A stretch of 64,000 bases of DNA from Cyanobacteria bacterium SZAS LIN-3 (lineage in GTDB: Bacteria > Cyanobacteriota > Vampirovibrionia > Obscuribacterales > Obscuribacteraceae), in assembly GCA_018266215.1 (NCBI GenBank), contig JAFEAV010000018.1, forward strand, positions 1 through 64,000, written 5' to 3'. A model generated the notes under the pieces. The model was given only the letters and a program-made list of their open reading frames with translations. It was not told the origin of the DNA and did no database searches. Made by a program: the position numbers and the translations under genes. Below are positions 1 to 9,028 of the stretch, one piece after another; position 1 is the stretch's first letter; every line of letters begins with the position of its first letter.

Positions 1-1055
1 AGGTGCACCACCTCTGATGTCACTTCCAGGAGCATCAAAGCTGGTACCAGGAAGTAAACGGTAAAGACCAGAGTGTCCAGTCGCTCGACCAGAGAAAGGC
101 GTGTCGGCGAGTTAAGGGGAAAGATATAGTCGAGGTAGCGGCGCATGCTGCCTTCGGCCCAGCGGCGACGCTGACGGATGAGACCCTTGAGGTTACCGAC
201 GGCTTCTTCCCAGACCACCGCTTCCGGTGAAAATCTGATATCCCAATTATTGACCAGCAATCTCATGCTCAAGTCGAGGTCGTCGGTGATGGCTTTGTTA
301 TTCCAGCCACCCACGTCGATCAAGGCCTGACGCTTAACCAGCTGGCCGTTGCCTCGCAGCTCCACGGCACCGCCGATGAGGTCACGCGAGACCTGAAAAT
401 ATGTATCCATAGCGTACTCAGAATCCTGGCAGTGCACCAGGAAACCTTTTTGGTGTTCAAACATACGCTTCTGAGCCTGCACAGCACCGACGGTTTCAGG
501 CTGCAGGTGGGGCAGGGCGGTTTTGAGAAAATCAGGAGCGACGTAAGCGTCGGCATCAAAGACGGTGACAACATCACCCTTGGCCAGAGCCAGTGCTTCG
601 TTCAAAGCAGCCGACTTACCGGGGCAGCAACCGGGTTTGCGATTAATCACACGCAAATTGGGATATTCGTCTTTTAAGCGGTCGAGAATGACCGGCATGC
701 TGTCGGTCGAGCAATCATCAATCACCCAGACCAGGAAGCGGTCGTAATCGAGCTTGAAGAGATTGCGGACGGTGGTCTCAATGACACGGCTCTCGTTTTT
801 AGCCGAAATGAAGATGTCCACATCCGGGTGCCACTCGGCGGCAGCCTGAGCGGCGAGATCGCCGCAGTGCATCAGGCGTCCTTCCCGGCGACGCCTGGTT
901 TGCGCCATATAGAGCCAGACACTGTGAGCGGCCATCATGCTCAGCGCGATAGAGAGAATGATCAGGATTTCCGGGCCGGTGACCAGGTGGTCGATAGCCT
1001 TCAGAGCGATCCAGAGCAAAACGATAACGCCGAAAAGTACGATTCGATTTCGCAT
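1..1055 (-). CDS. Family 2 glycosyltransferase, membrane-bound (3' end outside window)
   Basis: Predicted to transfer sugar from a nucleotide-sugar at the inner membrane, probably for an envelope or exported polysaccharide. Only the first 351 residues are in the window. Two hydrophobic segments (about 5-20 and 29-50) precede a GT-A catalytic domain with DDCSTD (113-118), the metal-binding DAD (167-169), TDDLDLS (257-263) and QRRRW (295-299). The TDD plus QxxRW pair is the signature of processive synthases such as cellulose, hyaluronan or poly-GlcNAc synthases. A further membrane segment begins near residue 328. The ATG at 1055 has no strong ribosome site. The acceptor and sugar cannot be told from sequence. 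Confidence 0.85.
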   Translation of the reverse strand, partial: MRNRIVLFGVIVLLWIALKAIDHLVTGPEILIILSIALSMMAAHSVWLYMAQTRRRREGRLMHCGDLAAQAAAEWHPDVDIFISAKNESRVIETTVRNLFKLDYDRFLVWVIDDCSTDSMPVILDRLKDEYPNLRVINRKPGCCPGKSAALNEALALAKGDVVTVFDADAYVAPDFLKTALPHLQPETVGAVQAQKRMFEHQKGFLVHCQDSEYAMDTYFQVSRDLIGGAVELRGNGQLVKRQALIDVGGWNNKAITDDLDLSMRLLVNNWDIRFSPEAVVWEEAVGNLKGLIRQRRRWAEGSMRRYLDYIFPLNSPTRLSLVERLDTLVFTVYFLVPALMLLEVTSEVVH

Positions 1056-1158
1056 ATGTACTGGGGAACACCTATTTTCAGAACAATTATATTGTCTATA
1101 AGAATGACGTTATCCGGACACTACAAGTCAATACCTGAGCAAATGTTTAGAATTGGTC

Positions 1159-2532
1159 CTACTTACTACTATTATCACTCACCTGCTTGACAGGTGTTGA
1201 AAGAAGCGACAGTTCACGTTTTGTTTTGTTGTGATTGATAAATCCGACAATCAAAGTCGGCAGTCCCAGGATAAGCAATGTGGTGGAGACACCGCCGGGC
1301 AAATAGTCCGCCGAGACGCCGGTGAGCACGACCGGAATGGTGGAAGCCGCCGACATGGCAGTGTTTTGAGCTCCGAACACCTTACCCCGCAGGTCCGGGG
1401 GCACCGCCGCCTGCAAAAGAGATTGGGTAGGCACGGCCACCAGGGAACAGGAAATACCAATAAAGACCGCTATGACCAGGGGCACGATGATGAGCGGGCC
1501 GTGGAAGGCCACGCCGGCCATGCCGATGCGGGGGAAAAGGTCATCCTGCAAAAAGCCCAGAGAGCCAAGCAGGCTCATGAAAAGGCCGAGCAAAGTGAAG
1601 CCGCGGTAGGCCAGGAGGGTAGGCTGCACCTCGGTAAAGTAATGACTGACTAGAAAATTACCCGCCCCCATGCCGACGCCGGCGGCGGCGACGATGTAGC
1701 CGAATTGCACCGGTTCAAGATTCATCACCTGTTGGGTCAGGGCCACGGCGATGATATTGAGGGTGATGACGGTGGAGAAAAGCACGGTGATCTTCAAAAT
1801 AGCTTTGTAAACCGGCGGATTGTTGACGATATACGCCAGGCCGAAGCGCAACTCCTCCCACCAGGCCTCACTTTTGGCCTTGGAAGGGGTATTGTCGGTC
1901 ACCTGGGTGACAAAAACCGCCGCCAGGATGAAAGCCGCACCGACGGCAAACGGGGCCTTACCAATACCGGTGCGCGAGATGATGGGCTCGCCGATGGCGA
2001 AGCCAAAGCCCAGGGCAATCATCATGGTGGTAAAAAAGAGCGAATTGGCCGCATAGAGATTTTCTTTGCGCACCACCCGGGGAATGGCCGAAGACTCAGC
2101 CGGGGCAAAGAACTGGGAGCCCACCGAAATCAAAAAGGCAAGAGAAAATGCTGCGGTCGGCGAAGCTTTGACGTAGGGAGTGGCCACCAGACAGACGCCC
2201 AGGGCCCTGACCATGTTGGAGACTACCATGACGGCACGGTTGCTCCAGCGGTCGACATAGACACCGGCAATGGGGCTGAAAACTATGCCCGGTATGGTGA
2301 AAGCGACATAGAGCCAGCTGGTCAGCTCGGCGGCGGCAACGTGGAAGCCGCCGATTTTGACGTTGGGATTGGCCGTCAGGACGGCGACAAAGAGTACGAA
2401 GACTACCCGGTCACCAAACTGCGAAAAAATCTGGGCCAGCCATAAGCTCATAAACTGCCGGTTTTTGAACAGCGATTTAAAGCCGCCCGGACCGGACTGA
2501 GTTAACTCGAGCTCTGGCGCTTGAGAGGACAC
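1159..2532 (-). CDS. Major facilitator superfamily transporter (MFS_3/EntS-like)
   Basis: Inner-membrane permease of 457 residues, the usual size for a 12-helix MFS carrier. The cytoplasmic N-terminus (about 25 residues) leads into a first helix with the FGDR motif. A DRWSNR segment follows the second helix, which corresponds to the MFS loop 2-3 signature. A long central loop and six more hydrophobic segments follow. The arrangement resembles the EntS/MFS_3 group of small-molecule exporters, but the substrate is unknown. It lies about 50 bp downstream of lpxA on the same strand and may share its transcript. Confidence 0.85.
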   Translation of the reverse strand: MSSQAPELELTQSGPGGFKSLFKNRQFMSLWLAQIFSQFGDRVVFVLFVAVLTANPNVKIGGFHVAAAELTSWLYVAFTIPGIVFSPIAGVYVDRWSNRAVMVVSNMVRALGVCLVATPYVKASPTAAFSLAFLISVGSQFFAPAESSAIPRVVRKENLYAANSLFFTTMMIALGFGFAIGEPIISRTGIGKAPFAVGAAFILAAVFVTQVTDNTPSKAKSEAWWEELRFGLAYIVNNPPVYKAILKITVLFSTVITLNIIAVALTQQVMNLEPVQFGYIVAAAGVGMGAGNFLVSHYFTEVQPTLLAYRGFTLLGLFMSLLGSLGFLQDDLFPRIGMAGVAFHGPLIIVPLVIAVFIGISCSLVAVPTQSLLQAAVPPDLRGKVFGAQNTAMSAASTIPVVLTGVSADYLPGGVSTTLLILGLPTLIVGFINHNKTKRELSLLSTPVKQVSDNSSK

Positions 2533-2581
2533 TTAATAGAGACACCCCGAAAAGACGTGGCCTGAACCGGCCACTATCATA

Positions 2582-3397
2582 TTAACCGTCTTCCTCGGAA
2601 CTTTCCTCACCAAAACCGCCCTTGACGACGCCTCGCTTGGAGGCACGATAGAAATCGACTATTTCCTTGAGCTCCGGTAGAGGCGGCAACTCCGCTTCGA
2701 TTCTGGCCAGGGCATTGGCATAGTTGAGGCCGGATCGATAAATGAGCTTGTAAGCCGATTTGATGGCCGAGCGAGTCTCGGCGCTGAATTTTTGTCTGCG
2801 CATGCCGACGGCGTTGACGCCGACCACCCGGGCCGGACGATCATCGCATATGGAAAAGGGCGGCAGATCGGCTCTGGTGCCGGTTATACCGCTGATCATT
2901 ACCATGCGACCCACTTTCACATGCTGGTGAAATACCACCAGGCCGCCACCGACAACATAGTCGCCGACTACGCAATGACCGCCAAAAGTAGCACCGTTAG
3001 CCAGGATTACACCTTTGCCGATAGTACAGTCGTGGGCAATGTGGGAGTAGTTCATAAAGAAACAATCGTCACCAACAGTGGTGAACCTGTCACCGGTGCC
3101 GCGGTGCACGGTGGCATACTCACGCAGGGTGACCCGGTTGCCCAGAATGACGCCGGTGGGCTCACCTTTGTAGCTCAGGTCCTGCGGTTCGAGACCGACA
3201 GAAGCCCCGGCAAAAAGGCGGCAATCTTCACCAATGGTGGTGTGCCCGTCAATGACGGCATGGGCACCAACCCTGGTGCCGGCACCGATTTTGACATTGG
3301 GGCCGATTACGGCATAAGGGCCGATCTGGGCCGTTTCGTGGATAACCGCGCCATCGGCGATGATGGCGGTGGGATGAATACTCGTAGTTAGTGTCAT
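2582..3397 (-). CDS. lpxA: Acyl-ACP--UDP-N-acetylglucosamine O-acyltransferase
   Basis: Catalyses the first step of lipid A synthesis, moving a 3-hydroxyacyl chain from ACP to UDP-GlcNAc in the cytoplasm. The 271 residues have the expected size. The first two thirds are hexapeptide repeats forming a left-handed beta helix (for example IGPYAVIGPNVKIGAG). The catalytic histidine is His122 in the SHIAHDC context, and the helical C-terminal domain is complete. It follows fabZ by 21 bp on the same strand, the common lipid A arrangement, although lpxD, lpxC and lpxB are not in the window. It implies an outer membrane with lipopolysaccharide or a related lipid A. Confidence 0.96.
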   Translation of the reverse strand: MTLTTSIHPTAIIADGAVIHETAQIGPYAVIGPNVKIGAGTRVGAHAVIDGHTTIGEDCRLFAGASVGLEPQDLSYKGEPTGVILGNRVTLREYATVHRGTGDRFTTVGDDCFFMNYSHIAHDCTIGKGVILANGATFGGHCVVGDYVVGGGLVVFHQHVKVGRMVMISGITGTRADLPPFSICDDRPARVVGVNAVGMRRQKFSAETRSAIKSAYKLIYRSGLNYANALARIEAELPPLPELKEIVDFYRASKRGVVKGGFGEESSEEDG

Positions 3398-3418
3398 TGG
3401 GTCCTGCCTTAAAGTCTT

Positions 3419-3868
3419 TTACGGTTTGACCATGGCGAAGGTAATTTCACCTTCGCAGGCAATTTTGTCGTTGACTTTGGCCATACAGCGCATTTTGCCG
3501 ATAGGCCCCTTCATCTTCAACAGCTCGACTTCCATATCGAGTCTGTCGCCCGGCACAACCATGGAGCGAAATTTGAGACCGTCAATACCGGTAAAAACAC
3601 CGAGATTGCCTTTGAATTCATCCTTGGCCAGAAGCGCGATACAGCCGAGCTGGGCCATGGCTTCCACCATCAAGACTCCGGGCATCAAAGGCTTGCCGGG
3701 GAAATGGCCTTCAAAAAACTGCTCATTGGCGGTGAGATTTTTATAGCCTTTAGCACTCTTGCCCGGCTCGATTTCCGTGACCCGGTCGACCAACAAAAAA
3801 GGATAGCGGTGCGGTATCAACTCTTTAATCTGCTGAATGTCGAGTCCCTGTGTTGCTGTTGCGGTCAT
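3419..3868 (-). CDS. fabZ: 3-hydroxyacyl-ACP dehydratase FabZ
   Basis: Dehydrates (3R)-hydroxyacyl-ACP to trans-2-enoyl-ACP in fatty acid elongation, competing with LpxA for hydroxyacyl-ACP. The protein is 149 residues with a single hot-dog domain. The catalytic His55 lies in [13 protein letters not shown] and the catalytic Glu69 in MVEAMAQ. The start ATG at 3868 is preceded by TGAGGA about ten bases upstream. It is transcribed with lpxA, and the promoter should lie in the divergent 208 bp gap shared with folE. Confidence 0.97.
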   Translation of the reverse strand: MTATATQGLDIQQIKELIPHRYPFLLVDRVTEIEPGKSAKGYKNLTANEQFFEGHFPGKPLMPGVLMVEAMAQLGCIALLAKDEFKGNLGVFTGIDGLKFRSMVVPGDRLDMEVELLKMKGPIGKMRCMAKVNDKIACEGEITFAMVKP

Positions 3869-3907
3869 TGAAAACGATCCTCAAAAATGACTATAAAGTG
3901 CACAGTA

Positions 3908-3924
3908 CGGGGCAGAAAGCCCCG
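3908..3924 (-). promoter_or_regulatory. Perfect 6-bp hairpin in the fabZ leader
   Basis: CGGGGC, a five-base loop and GCCCCG form a perfect stem between the divergent fabZ and folE genes, about 40 bp upstream of the fabZ start. No T-run follows on either strand, so it does not read as a terminator. It could be an operator or a leader structure. This is visible pairing only. Confidence 0.3.
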
Positions 3925-4076
3925 AATTGCCATGCAAAAGTATAACCGTACATGAGCAAATATTTCGTCGAACCGGCCAGTTAACAGCGCTTAATACAAA
4001 GGCGGCCGGTCTTTATAACCATATACAGTATGGATTATCCATAGCCCTTCGGGGTAACTGAGAGGACAAGTCCAAC

Positions 4077-4730
4077 ATGGAATCTGTGCAACATTTTTCG
4101 CGTCTCACCACCCTGGTGCAGGATCTCAAGGCAAAAGACACGGATCCCGCCGTCGTCGGCCCGGTGGAAGTCGACCGCAAGAAAATTGAATCGGCCGTCA
4201 GGCTGATACTCGAGGCCATCGGTGAGGATCCCGATCGTGAGGGCTTGCTGGAGACACCTGACAGGGTTGCCCGTATGTGGACAGAGCTGGCCGCCGGCCA
4301 GGTGGCCGATCCGGCCGACCAGATTTCCTGCGAGTTTTTTGAAAGCAGCGCCGGCGTGGTACTTGTCAAAGACATTGGCTTTTCAAGCACCTGCGAACAT
4401 CATCTATTGCCCTTTGTCGGCCAGGCTCACATCGCCTATCTGCCCCGGGAAGGTCGCATCACCGGACTGTCGAAACTGGCCCGGGTGGTGGACATAGCCG
4501 CCGCTCGCCTGCAGGTGCAGGAGAGACTGACTGCTCAGATATCCCAGGCCCTCGTGGACAAGCTCGATCCGCTCGGAGTGATAGTCATGGTGCAGGCCGA
4601 ACACACCTGCATGACCGTGCGCGGCATCAAGAAGCCGGGCAGCAGCACCGTCACTATAGACAGCCGCGGTTGCTATAAGGAAGACGCCGCTTTACGAGCA
4701 GAGATTTTAAATCTTCTCAGCCGCCACTGA
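4077..4730 (+). CDS. folE: GTP cyclohydrolase I
   Basis: Converts GTP to 7,8-dihydroneopterin triphosphate, the entry step to folate (and to queuosine or biopterin precursors). The 217 residues match the family. Zinc ligands Cys106 and His109 lie in STCEHH and Cys178 in AEHTCM. The conserved segments GFSSTCEHH, GLSKLARVVD and the C-terminal RGIKKPGSST are intact. The ATG at 4077 follows GAGAGGA about ten bases upstream. No other folate gene lies nearby. Confidence 0.97.
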   Translation: MESVQHFSRLTTLVQDLKAKDTDPAVVGPVEVDRKKIESAVRLILEAIGEDPDREGLLETPDRVARMWTELAAGQVADPADQISCEFFESSAGVVLVKDIGFSSTCEHHLLPFVGQAHIAYLPREGRITGLSKLARVVDIAAARLQVQERLTAQISQALVDKLDPLGVIVMVQAEHTCMTVRGIKKPGSSTVTIDSRGCYKEDAALRAEILNLLSRH

Positions 4731-4815
4731 GGCATTTGTCAGGTCTTTTCCCTGCGACTATGCGCTAAACTAAGTCCTTGTAGACGCTGGTCAACAGCCT
4801 TGGGGAGGTCGGTAG

Positions 4816-6336
4816 GTGCGCGATAGTGGTTTTGCGTCAGGTTTGGGTGAAACCTCAAGTCAAAACCTCCTCGTCAATCGTCGTCGCTTTCTACTGGGCC
4901 TGACATCAGTACTTTCACTCAGTCCCCTGGCACTCGGCCCACTGGCGAAGGAAGCTTCAGCCCAGGCTAATTTCGAGCCGTTTTCCTTTGCCTTCATCAG
5001 TGATGTGCATCTTTCGACCGGCCAGGCCGACACAACCGTCCTCTTGCAGGAAAGCCAGCTTTTCCTCCAGGACGTAGTCAAGCAGCTCAACCAGCACAAG
5101 CTGGATTTCATTGTCTTTGGCGGCGACCAGGTGGAAGGTCCGGGCAAGGACGACAGCTTTTGGAATCTATTTATAGATGTCTGCCAGAACTTGAACGCTC
5201 CCTGGTTTTTCGTCCTCGGTGAAGCCGATGTCTCCGGCCGCCGCGCCGTGGACAAAATGGATGCCTACGGCCCCGACTTCAAAGGTCGCAATCTCACCAG
5301 CGGCAAACCATACTGGTCAACTGATCCGGTACCAAACGTTCATCTGATCGGGCTGGACACATCAAGACCCAATACCACCACCGGTGACCTCTCATCCGAG
5401 CAACTGGCCTGGCTAAAAAGTGATCTCGAAGCCAACAAGGGCAAATTCACCCTGGCCGTCAGTCACCACCCGCTTCTGGCACCGCCGCCCTACGACGCCG
5501 GCCCGCCCTGGGACGACTATACGGTTTTGCAGGGCGCTTCGGCCCGCGAAATATTCGCCGTCTCACGCGATGTGCGCCTCTGTGTCTCCGGACATGTCCC
5601 CGTCAACAAAGTGCAGCAGGAAGGCGGCATCTGGTACGTCTCCGCCGCAACCCTGTCGATGTATCCCTGCCAGTTCAAAATTTTCACTGTATCGCCTCAA
5701 TCGGTCCAGGTTGAGACCTATTCGGTCTCGTACGAAGCCCTGGTGAAGAAAGCGCGGAAGATTCTGGAAAGCAGTCGCCTGGCCTTCCAGTACTCGAGCA
5801 GCAAGCCCCAGAGCTTTATCCGCATAGCCGACGGCGAAGATCTGGATAGAAACGCGCTCCTGCCCCTGGTATCAGGCGCGGTATCGCAAAAGACCGCCAA
5901 GAAAAAACGCGAGAAAGCGCCTAAAGAAGGCAAAGAACCAAAAGAAGCGAAGCATTCGAAAGATCAGAAAAATTCGAAAGATTCAAAAGATGCCACAGAT
6001 GCAAAAGATGCAAAAGATGCAAAAGATGCAAAAGATTCAAAAGACTCTGAAGATCTAAAAAGCTCAAAGGCCGCTGAAGAGGACAAAGCCAAAACCAGTA
6101 CACCGCAGGTGCAAACACCGGCCAAAACATCCGACGGCGACCTGAGCAAAAAAGACGAAGCAAAAACTGCAGCCCCGGCCCAGACGCCGGCACCTAAGCC
6201 TTTGCCGGCACCAAGCCCGCCGGTAGCCCCAAAAATCACTCCGCCAGCGGCGCCCAAAATAGCGCCGCCGACCATTGCACCAGCACCAACACCGGCACCC
6301 AATCCCGCGACAACCACTCCAACACCGATTAAGTAG
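4816..6336 (+). CDS. Tat-exported calcineurin-like phosphoesterase with long Lys/Asp- and Pro-rich tail
   Basis: Probable exported metallophosphoesterase of 506 residues. A twin-arginine signal (NRRRFLLGL near residue 22, then a hydrophobic stretch and a cleavage-like ASA site) precedes the phosphoesterase core. The core shows FISDVHLS, FGGDQV, a HHPL motif and CVSGHV (about residues 60-265), which are metal-ligand motifs of the calcineurin-like fold. The usual GNHD position reads LGEADVS, so the canonical Asn/His of that motif is absent. From about residue 360 the protein becomes a low-complexity tail: lysine-rich with DAK repeats, then proline/alanine-rich. The start is GTG at 4816 with GGAGGT seven bases upstream. 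Substrate unknown. Confidence 0.85.
   Translation: MRDSGFASGLGETSSQNLLVNRRRFLLGLTSVLSLSPLALGPLAKEASAQANFEPFSFAFISDVHLSTGQADTTVLLQESQLFLQDVVKQLNQHKLDFIVFGGDQVEGPGKDDSFWNLFIDVCQNLNAPWFFVLGEADVSGRRAVDKMDAYGPDFKGRNLTSGKPYWSTDPVPNVHLIGLDTSRPNTTTGDLSSEQLAWLKSDLEANKGKFTLAVSHHPLLAPPPYDAGPPWDDYTVLQGASAREIFAVSRDVRLCVSGHVPVNKVQQEGGIWYVSAATLSMYPCQFKIFTVSPQSVQVETYSVSYEALVKKARKILESSRLAFQYSSSKPQSFIRIADGEDLDRNALLPLVSGAVSQKTAKKKREKAPKEGKEPKEAKHSKDQKNSKDSKDATDAKDAKDAKDAKDSKDSEDLKSSKAAEEDKAKTSTPQVQTPAKTSDGDLSKKDEAKTAAPAQTPAPKPLPAPSPPVAPKITPPAAPKIAPPTIAPAPTPAPNPATTTPTPIK
5998..6042 (+). repeat. In-frame 9-bp tandem repeat encoding Asp-Ala-Lys
   Basis: Four exact copies of GATGCAAAA and a fifth with one change (GATTCAAAA) run head to tail and encode DAK units inside the phosphoesterase tail. 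The flanking bases carry related KDS/KDA codons. The array is in frame, so copy-number slippage would lengthen or shorten the tail without breaking the gene. Confidence 0.9.
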
Positions 6337-6346
6337 CACGAGAAAA

Positions 6347-7273
6347 ATGGAAAAGAAAGATCAACTTCTCTCTGAACAAGGCGCCTGCCCCATGGGCAAC
6401 CATGAAAAGTCCACGGTTGAACCAGAGGCCGCCGAAGGCGGTTGTCCGATGGCATACGGTGGTATCACCAGCGGTGGTCACACTTCTTTGACCTACAACA
6501 GCTATCTCAAAGTCGAAGATCTGAAAAGTTTGCAGATATGCCAGTCGGAACCGGCCCACCACGACGAGCCGCTCTTTATCATCATCCACCAGACCTACGA
6601 GCTCTGGTTCAAGCTGATCATCCATGAGCTTGATCTTGTAGTGGAGTTGATGAAAGAAAATCGTGTGCGCAAAGCGACTCACTTTATGAAGCGGGTCTCC
6701 GCCATCATGAAAGTGCTGGTTGCCCAGATTCACATCCTTGAAACAATGGCCCCGCGCGACTTCCTCGGCTTCCGCCACAAACTGAATCCGGCCTCGGGCT
6801 TCCAGTCATCGCAATTTCGCGAAATTGAATTTATGGCCGGCCTGAAAGATGCGCGCATGCTCATCCACTTCCAGTCGGATGAAGAGGCCTATGCATCTCT
6901 CACGCGCCGCTTCAACAACGAAACACTGGGCGATGTCTTTTACGACCTCTTGCGCCGCCACGGCTTTAAATTGCCCGCGACCAAGCCCTCGGACGACGAA
7001 GAGACAGCCAGGAAGCTGGAAAGCCAACGCATCCGCGAACTCTGTCGCATGTACGAAGACGAGACTTTGACCGATCTGCATGACCTGGCCGAGAGCTTTG
7101 TCGACCTCGATGAATTGATTTCACTCTGGCGCACCCACCATGTCACCGTAGTCGAGCGCATAATCGGCTTCAAGCGCGGCACCGGCGGCAGTGAGGGCGT
7201 GGCCTATCTGCGCAGCACCGTCAATAAGCGCTGCTTCCCAGAACTATGGAACCTGCGTACAGCGCTCGTTTAG
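6347..7273 (+). CDS. kynA: Tryptophan 2,3-dioxygenase
   Basis: Heme enzyme that opens the indole ring of L-tryptophan to give N-formylkynurenine, the first kynurenine pathway step. From ATG 6347 the protein is 308 residues. It shows FIIIHQTYELWFK (from residue 77), the probable proximal heme ligand His265 in THHVTVVERIIG, and GTGGSEGVAYL near the end. An N-terminal extension of about 45 residues contains two Cys-Pro dipeptides (14-15 and 33-34) in near-identical CPMG/CPMA contexts. The gene starts 10 bp after the phosphoesterase stop. No kynureninase or formamidase is in the window. Confidence 0.95.
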   Translation: MEKKDQLLSEQGACPMGNHEKSTVEPEAAEGGCPMAYGGITSGGHTSLTYNSYLKVEDLKSLQICQSEPAHHDEPLFIIIHQTYELWFKLIIHELDLVVELMKENRVRKATHFMKRVSAIMKVLVAQIHILETMAPRDFLGFRHKLNPASGFQSSQFREIEFMAGLKDARMLIHFQSDEEAYASLTRRFNNETLGDVFYDLLRRHGFKLPATKPSDDEETARKLESQRIRELCRMYEDETLTDLHDLAESFVDLDELISLWRTHHVTVVERIIGFKRGTGGSEGVAYLRSTVNKRCFPELWNLRTALV

Positions 7274-7284
7274 GACTGAAAACA

Positions 7285-7626
7285 ATGACCACCATGGACA
7301 AAATAGATCACATAGCGATCCCGGTGACGAGCGACAATCTCGACGGCACGGTCGAGTTTTATCTGAAGAATTTCAAATGCTCCACCATCTACCGCGACAA
7401 TACCTGGGCCTTCCTGCGCTTCGGCAACATCAAGCTGGCCTTTGTGGTACCCGAGCAGCATCCGCCGCACATTGCCTTTGTCTCACCCAGAGCGGAGGAA
7501 TTTGGTGAGCTGAAACTTCATCGAGACGGGACACGCTCCATCTATATCGACGACCCGTCCAAAAACAAAATTGAAATAATGGCACCCTACGACGATAAGT
7601 CGGCCTCAGACGGAAACCAGGAATAA
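7285..7626 (+). CDS. VOC (glyoxalase-fold) family protein
   Basis: Small metal-binding protein of the vicinal oxygen chelate superfamily, 113 residues from ATG 7285 (ATG 7294 is also possible). Candidate metal ligands are His9 (IDHIAIPV), His62 (PPHIAFV) and Glu97 (KIEIMA), the H/H/E pattern of glyoxalase I and extradiol dioxygenases. It lies 11 bp after kynA and 3 bp before the FAD oxidoreductase, which suggests an operon. The substrate cannot be read from sequence. A role near tryptophan catabolism is only a guess from position. Confidence 0.8.
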   Translation: MTTMDKIDHIAIPVTSDNLDGTVEFYLKNFKCSTIYRDNTWAFLRFGNIKLAFVVPEQHPPHIAFVSPRAEEFGELKLHRDGTRSIYIDDPSKNKIEIMAPYDDKSASDGNQE

Positions 7627-7629
7627 ATC

Positions 7630-8949
7630 GTGCAAAACTCCGCCTCAAGCAAAGAACATCCGACAGACAAGCTCTATGATGTCGTCATCATCGGCGCCGG
7701 TCTGGCCGGACTGAATTGCGCACTCACCCTGCAGGAAAGGGGCTTCAGTGCCCTGCTTCTGGAAGCGCAGGATGACATCGGCGGCCGGGTGCGCACGGAC
7801 AACGTGGACGGATTTTTGCTCGACCGGGGCTTCCAGGTATTTCTCACCGCCTATCCTGAAGCCGCTCGCCGACTCGATTACAGAAAGCTTGATCTGCAAG
7901 CCTTTCTCAGCGGCGCCCTGATTCACACAAACGGACGGTTCATTCGACTGACCGATCCCTTTAGAGAGCCCCTGGCCTTTGTGCCGATGCTGGCCAGCGA
8001 TATAGCGCCCCTGACCGATAAGGTGAAAGTCGCCTTCCTGCGTCAGAGACTGATGAGCACAACGCTGCCGCAGGTCTTCAAAGAAAAGGACCGACCGATT
8101 GAAGAAAAACTGACCGCCGACTGCGGCTTCTCGCAGACGATAGTGGAGCGATTTTTCCGCCCCTTCTTTGGTGGCATCACCCTGGACAAGACCCTGTCCG
8201 GCTCCAGTCGCATGTTTGAATTTGTCTACAAAATGATGGCCGAGGGCTCGGTTGTCGTGCCGCGCAAAGGTATGGGAGCAATCACCAGACAAATGGCCGA
8301 GGGCATTGCCCCCGGCGATATCAGGCTGGAAACCCGGGTCAAAGCCATAGACCGCAAAAACTGTCAGGTCGAGCTGGAATCGGGCGAAATCATAAAAACC
8401 CGTGCCATTGTGGTGGCCACCGAGGGCCCGGAAGCGCACCGCCTCGTCCCCGAGATCGAGAAGCCGGCATCACGCCATGCCACCTGCCTTTATTTCTCCG
8501 CCCCCAAGGCTCCGCTCGATGAGGCCATTCTGGTCCTCAACGGTGATGGCGACGGACCGGTCAACAATCTGGCGGTCATGTCCAATGTATCCAGTGAATA
8601 TGCTCCGGCCGGTCAGAGTCTGATTTCACTGACTGTGCTGGGAGAAACAGGCCCTATCGACGACCAGCGCCTGAGCGAATCGGTCCTGAAACAGATGCAC
8701 AACTGGTTTGGCGATCAGGTCAATGACTGGAAACTCCTCAAAATCTATCGCATCCACCATGCCCAGCCGGATCAAACGCCGCCCTGGCTGGCCGAGCCCA
8801 GCCGCAGCGTCAGGCTGAACAGTGGGAAAGACAACAATATCTACGTTTGCGGCGATCATCGCGAAAATGCCTCAATCAACGGCGCACTGGCCTCAGGTCG
8901 AAAAGCGGCTCTTGCCATCTGCGAAGATTTGAAGGTAGCGATGGCTTGA
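7630..8949 (+). CDS. FAD-dependent amine oxidase/desaturase-family oxidoreductase
   Basis: Flavoprotein of 439 residues. The dinucleotide-binding GAGLAG (22-27) is followed by LLEAQDDIGGRVRT, the GGR motif shared by amine oxidases, protoporphyrinogen oxidases and carotenoid desaturases. The C-terminal FAD contact VCGDHRENASINGALASGRKA is typical of the same superfamily. No signal peptide is seen, so it is probably cytoplasmic. The start is GTG at 7630, 3 bp after the VOC gene, which argues for translational coupling. The substrate is unknown; an isoprenoid or porphyrin-type compound is possible. Confidence 0.85.
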   Translation: MQNSASSKEHPTDKLYDVVIIGAGLAGLNCALTLQERGFSALLLEAQDDIGGRVRTDNVDGFLLDRGFQVFLTAYPEAARRLDYRKLDLQAFLSGALIHTNGRFIRLTDPFREPLAFVPMLASDIAPLTDKVKVAFLRQRLMSTTLPQVFKEKDRPIEEKLTADCGFSQTIVERFFRPFFGGITLDKTLSGSSRMFEFVYKMMAEGSVVVPRKGMGAITRQMAEGIAPGDIRLETRVKAIDRKNCQVELESGEIIKTRAIVVATEGPEAHRLVPEIEKPASRHATCLYFSAPKAPLDEAILVLNGDGDGPVNNLAVMSNVSSEYAPAGQSLISLTVLGETGPIDDQRLSESVLKQMHNWFGDQVNDWKLLKIYRIHHAQPDQTPPWLAEPSRSVRLNSGKDNNIYVCGDHRENASINGALASGRKAALAICEDLKVAMA

Positions 8950-9028
8950 TACTTCTATTAGAATCTTCTTTGATATTATTGATTTCTATACCTACGACCT
9001 CCAATAGAAAGAAGCACCACCTGACAAG

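Noticed and set aside
2792..3391. 199-residue plus-strand ORF over lpxA
   Set aside because: Antisense of the hexapeptide repeats, which give repetitive open frames on both strands.
5998..6042. Short tandem array considered as a CRISPR-like repeat
   Set aside because: The units are 9 bp with no spacers and encode DAK in frame, so it is a coding repeat.
5964..6455. 163-residue minus-strand ORF rich in Gly/Val and Phe/Ala/Ser
   Set aside because: It is the antisense image of the DAK and proline repeats in the phosphoesterase tail, a composition artefact.
7645..8439. 264-residue minus-strand ORF
   Set aside because: Antisense of the FAD oxidoreductase. The sense frame carries GAGLAG and GGRVRT motifs.
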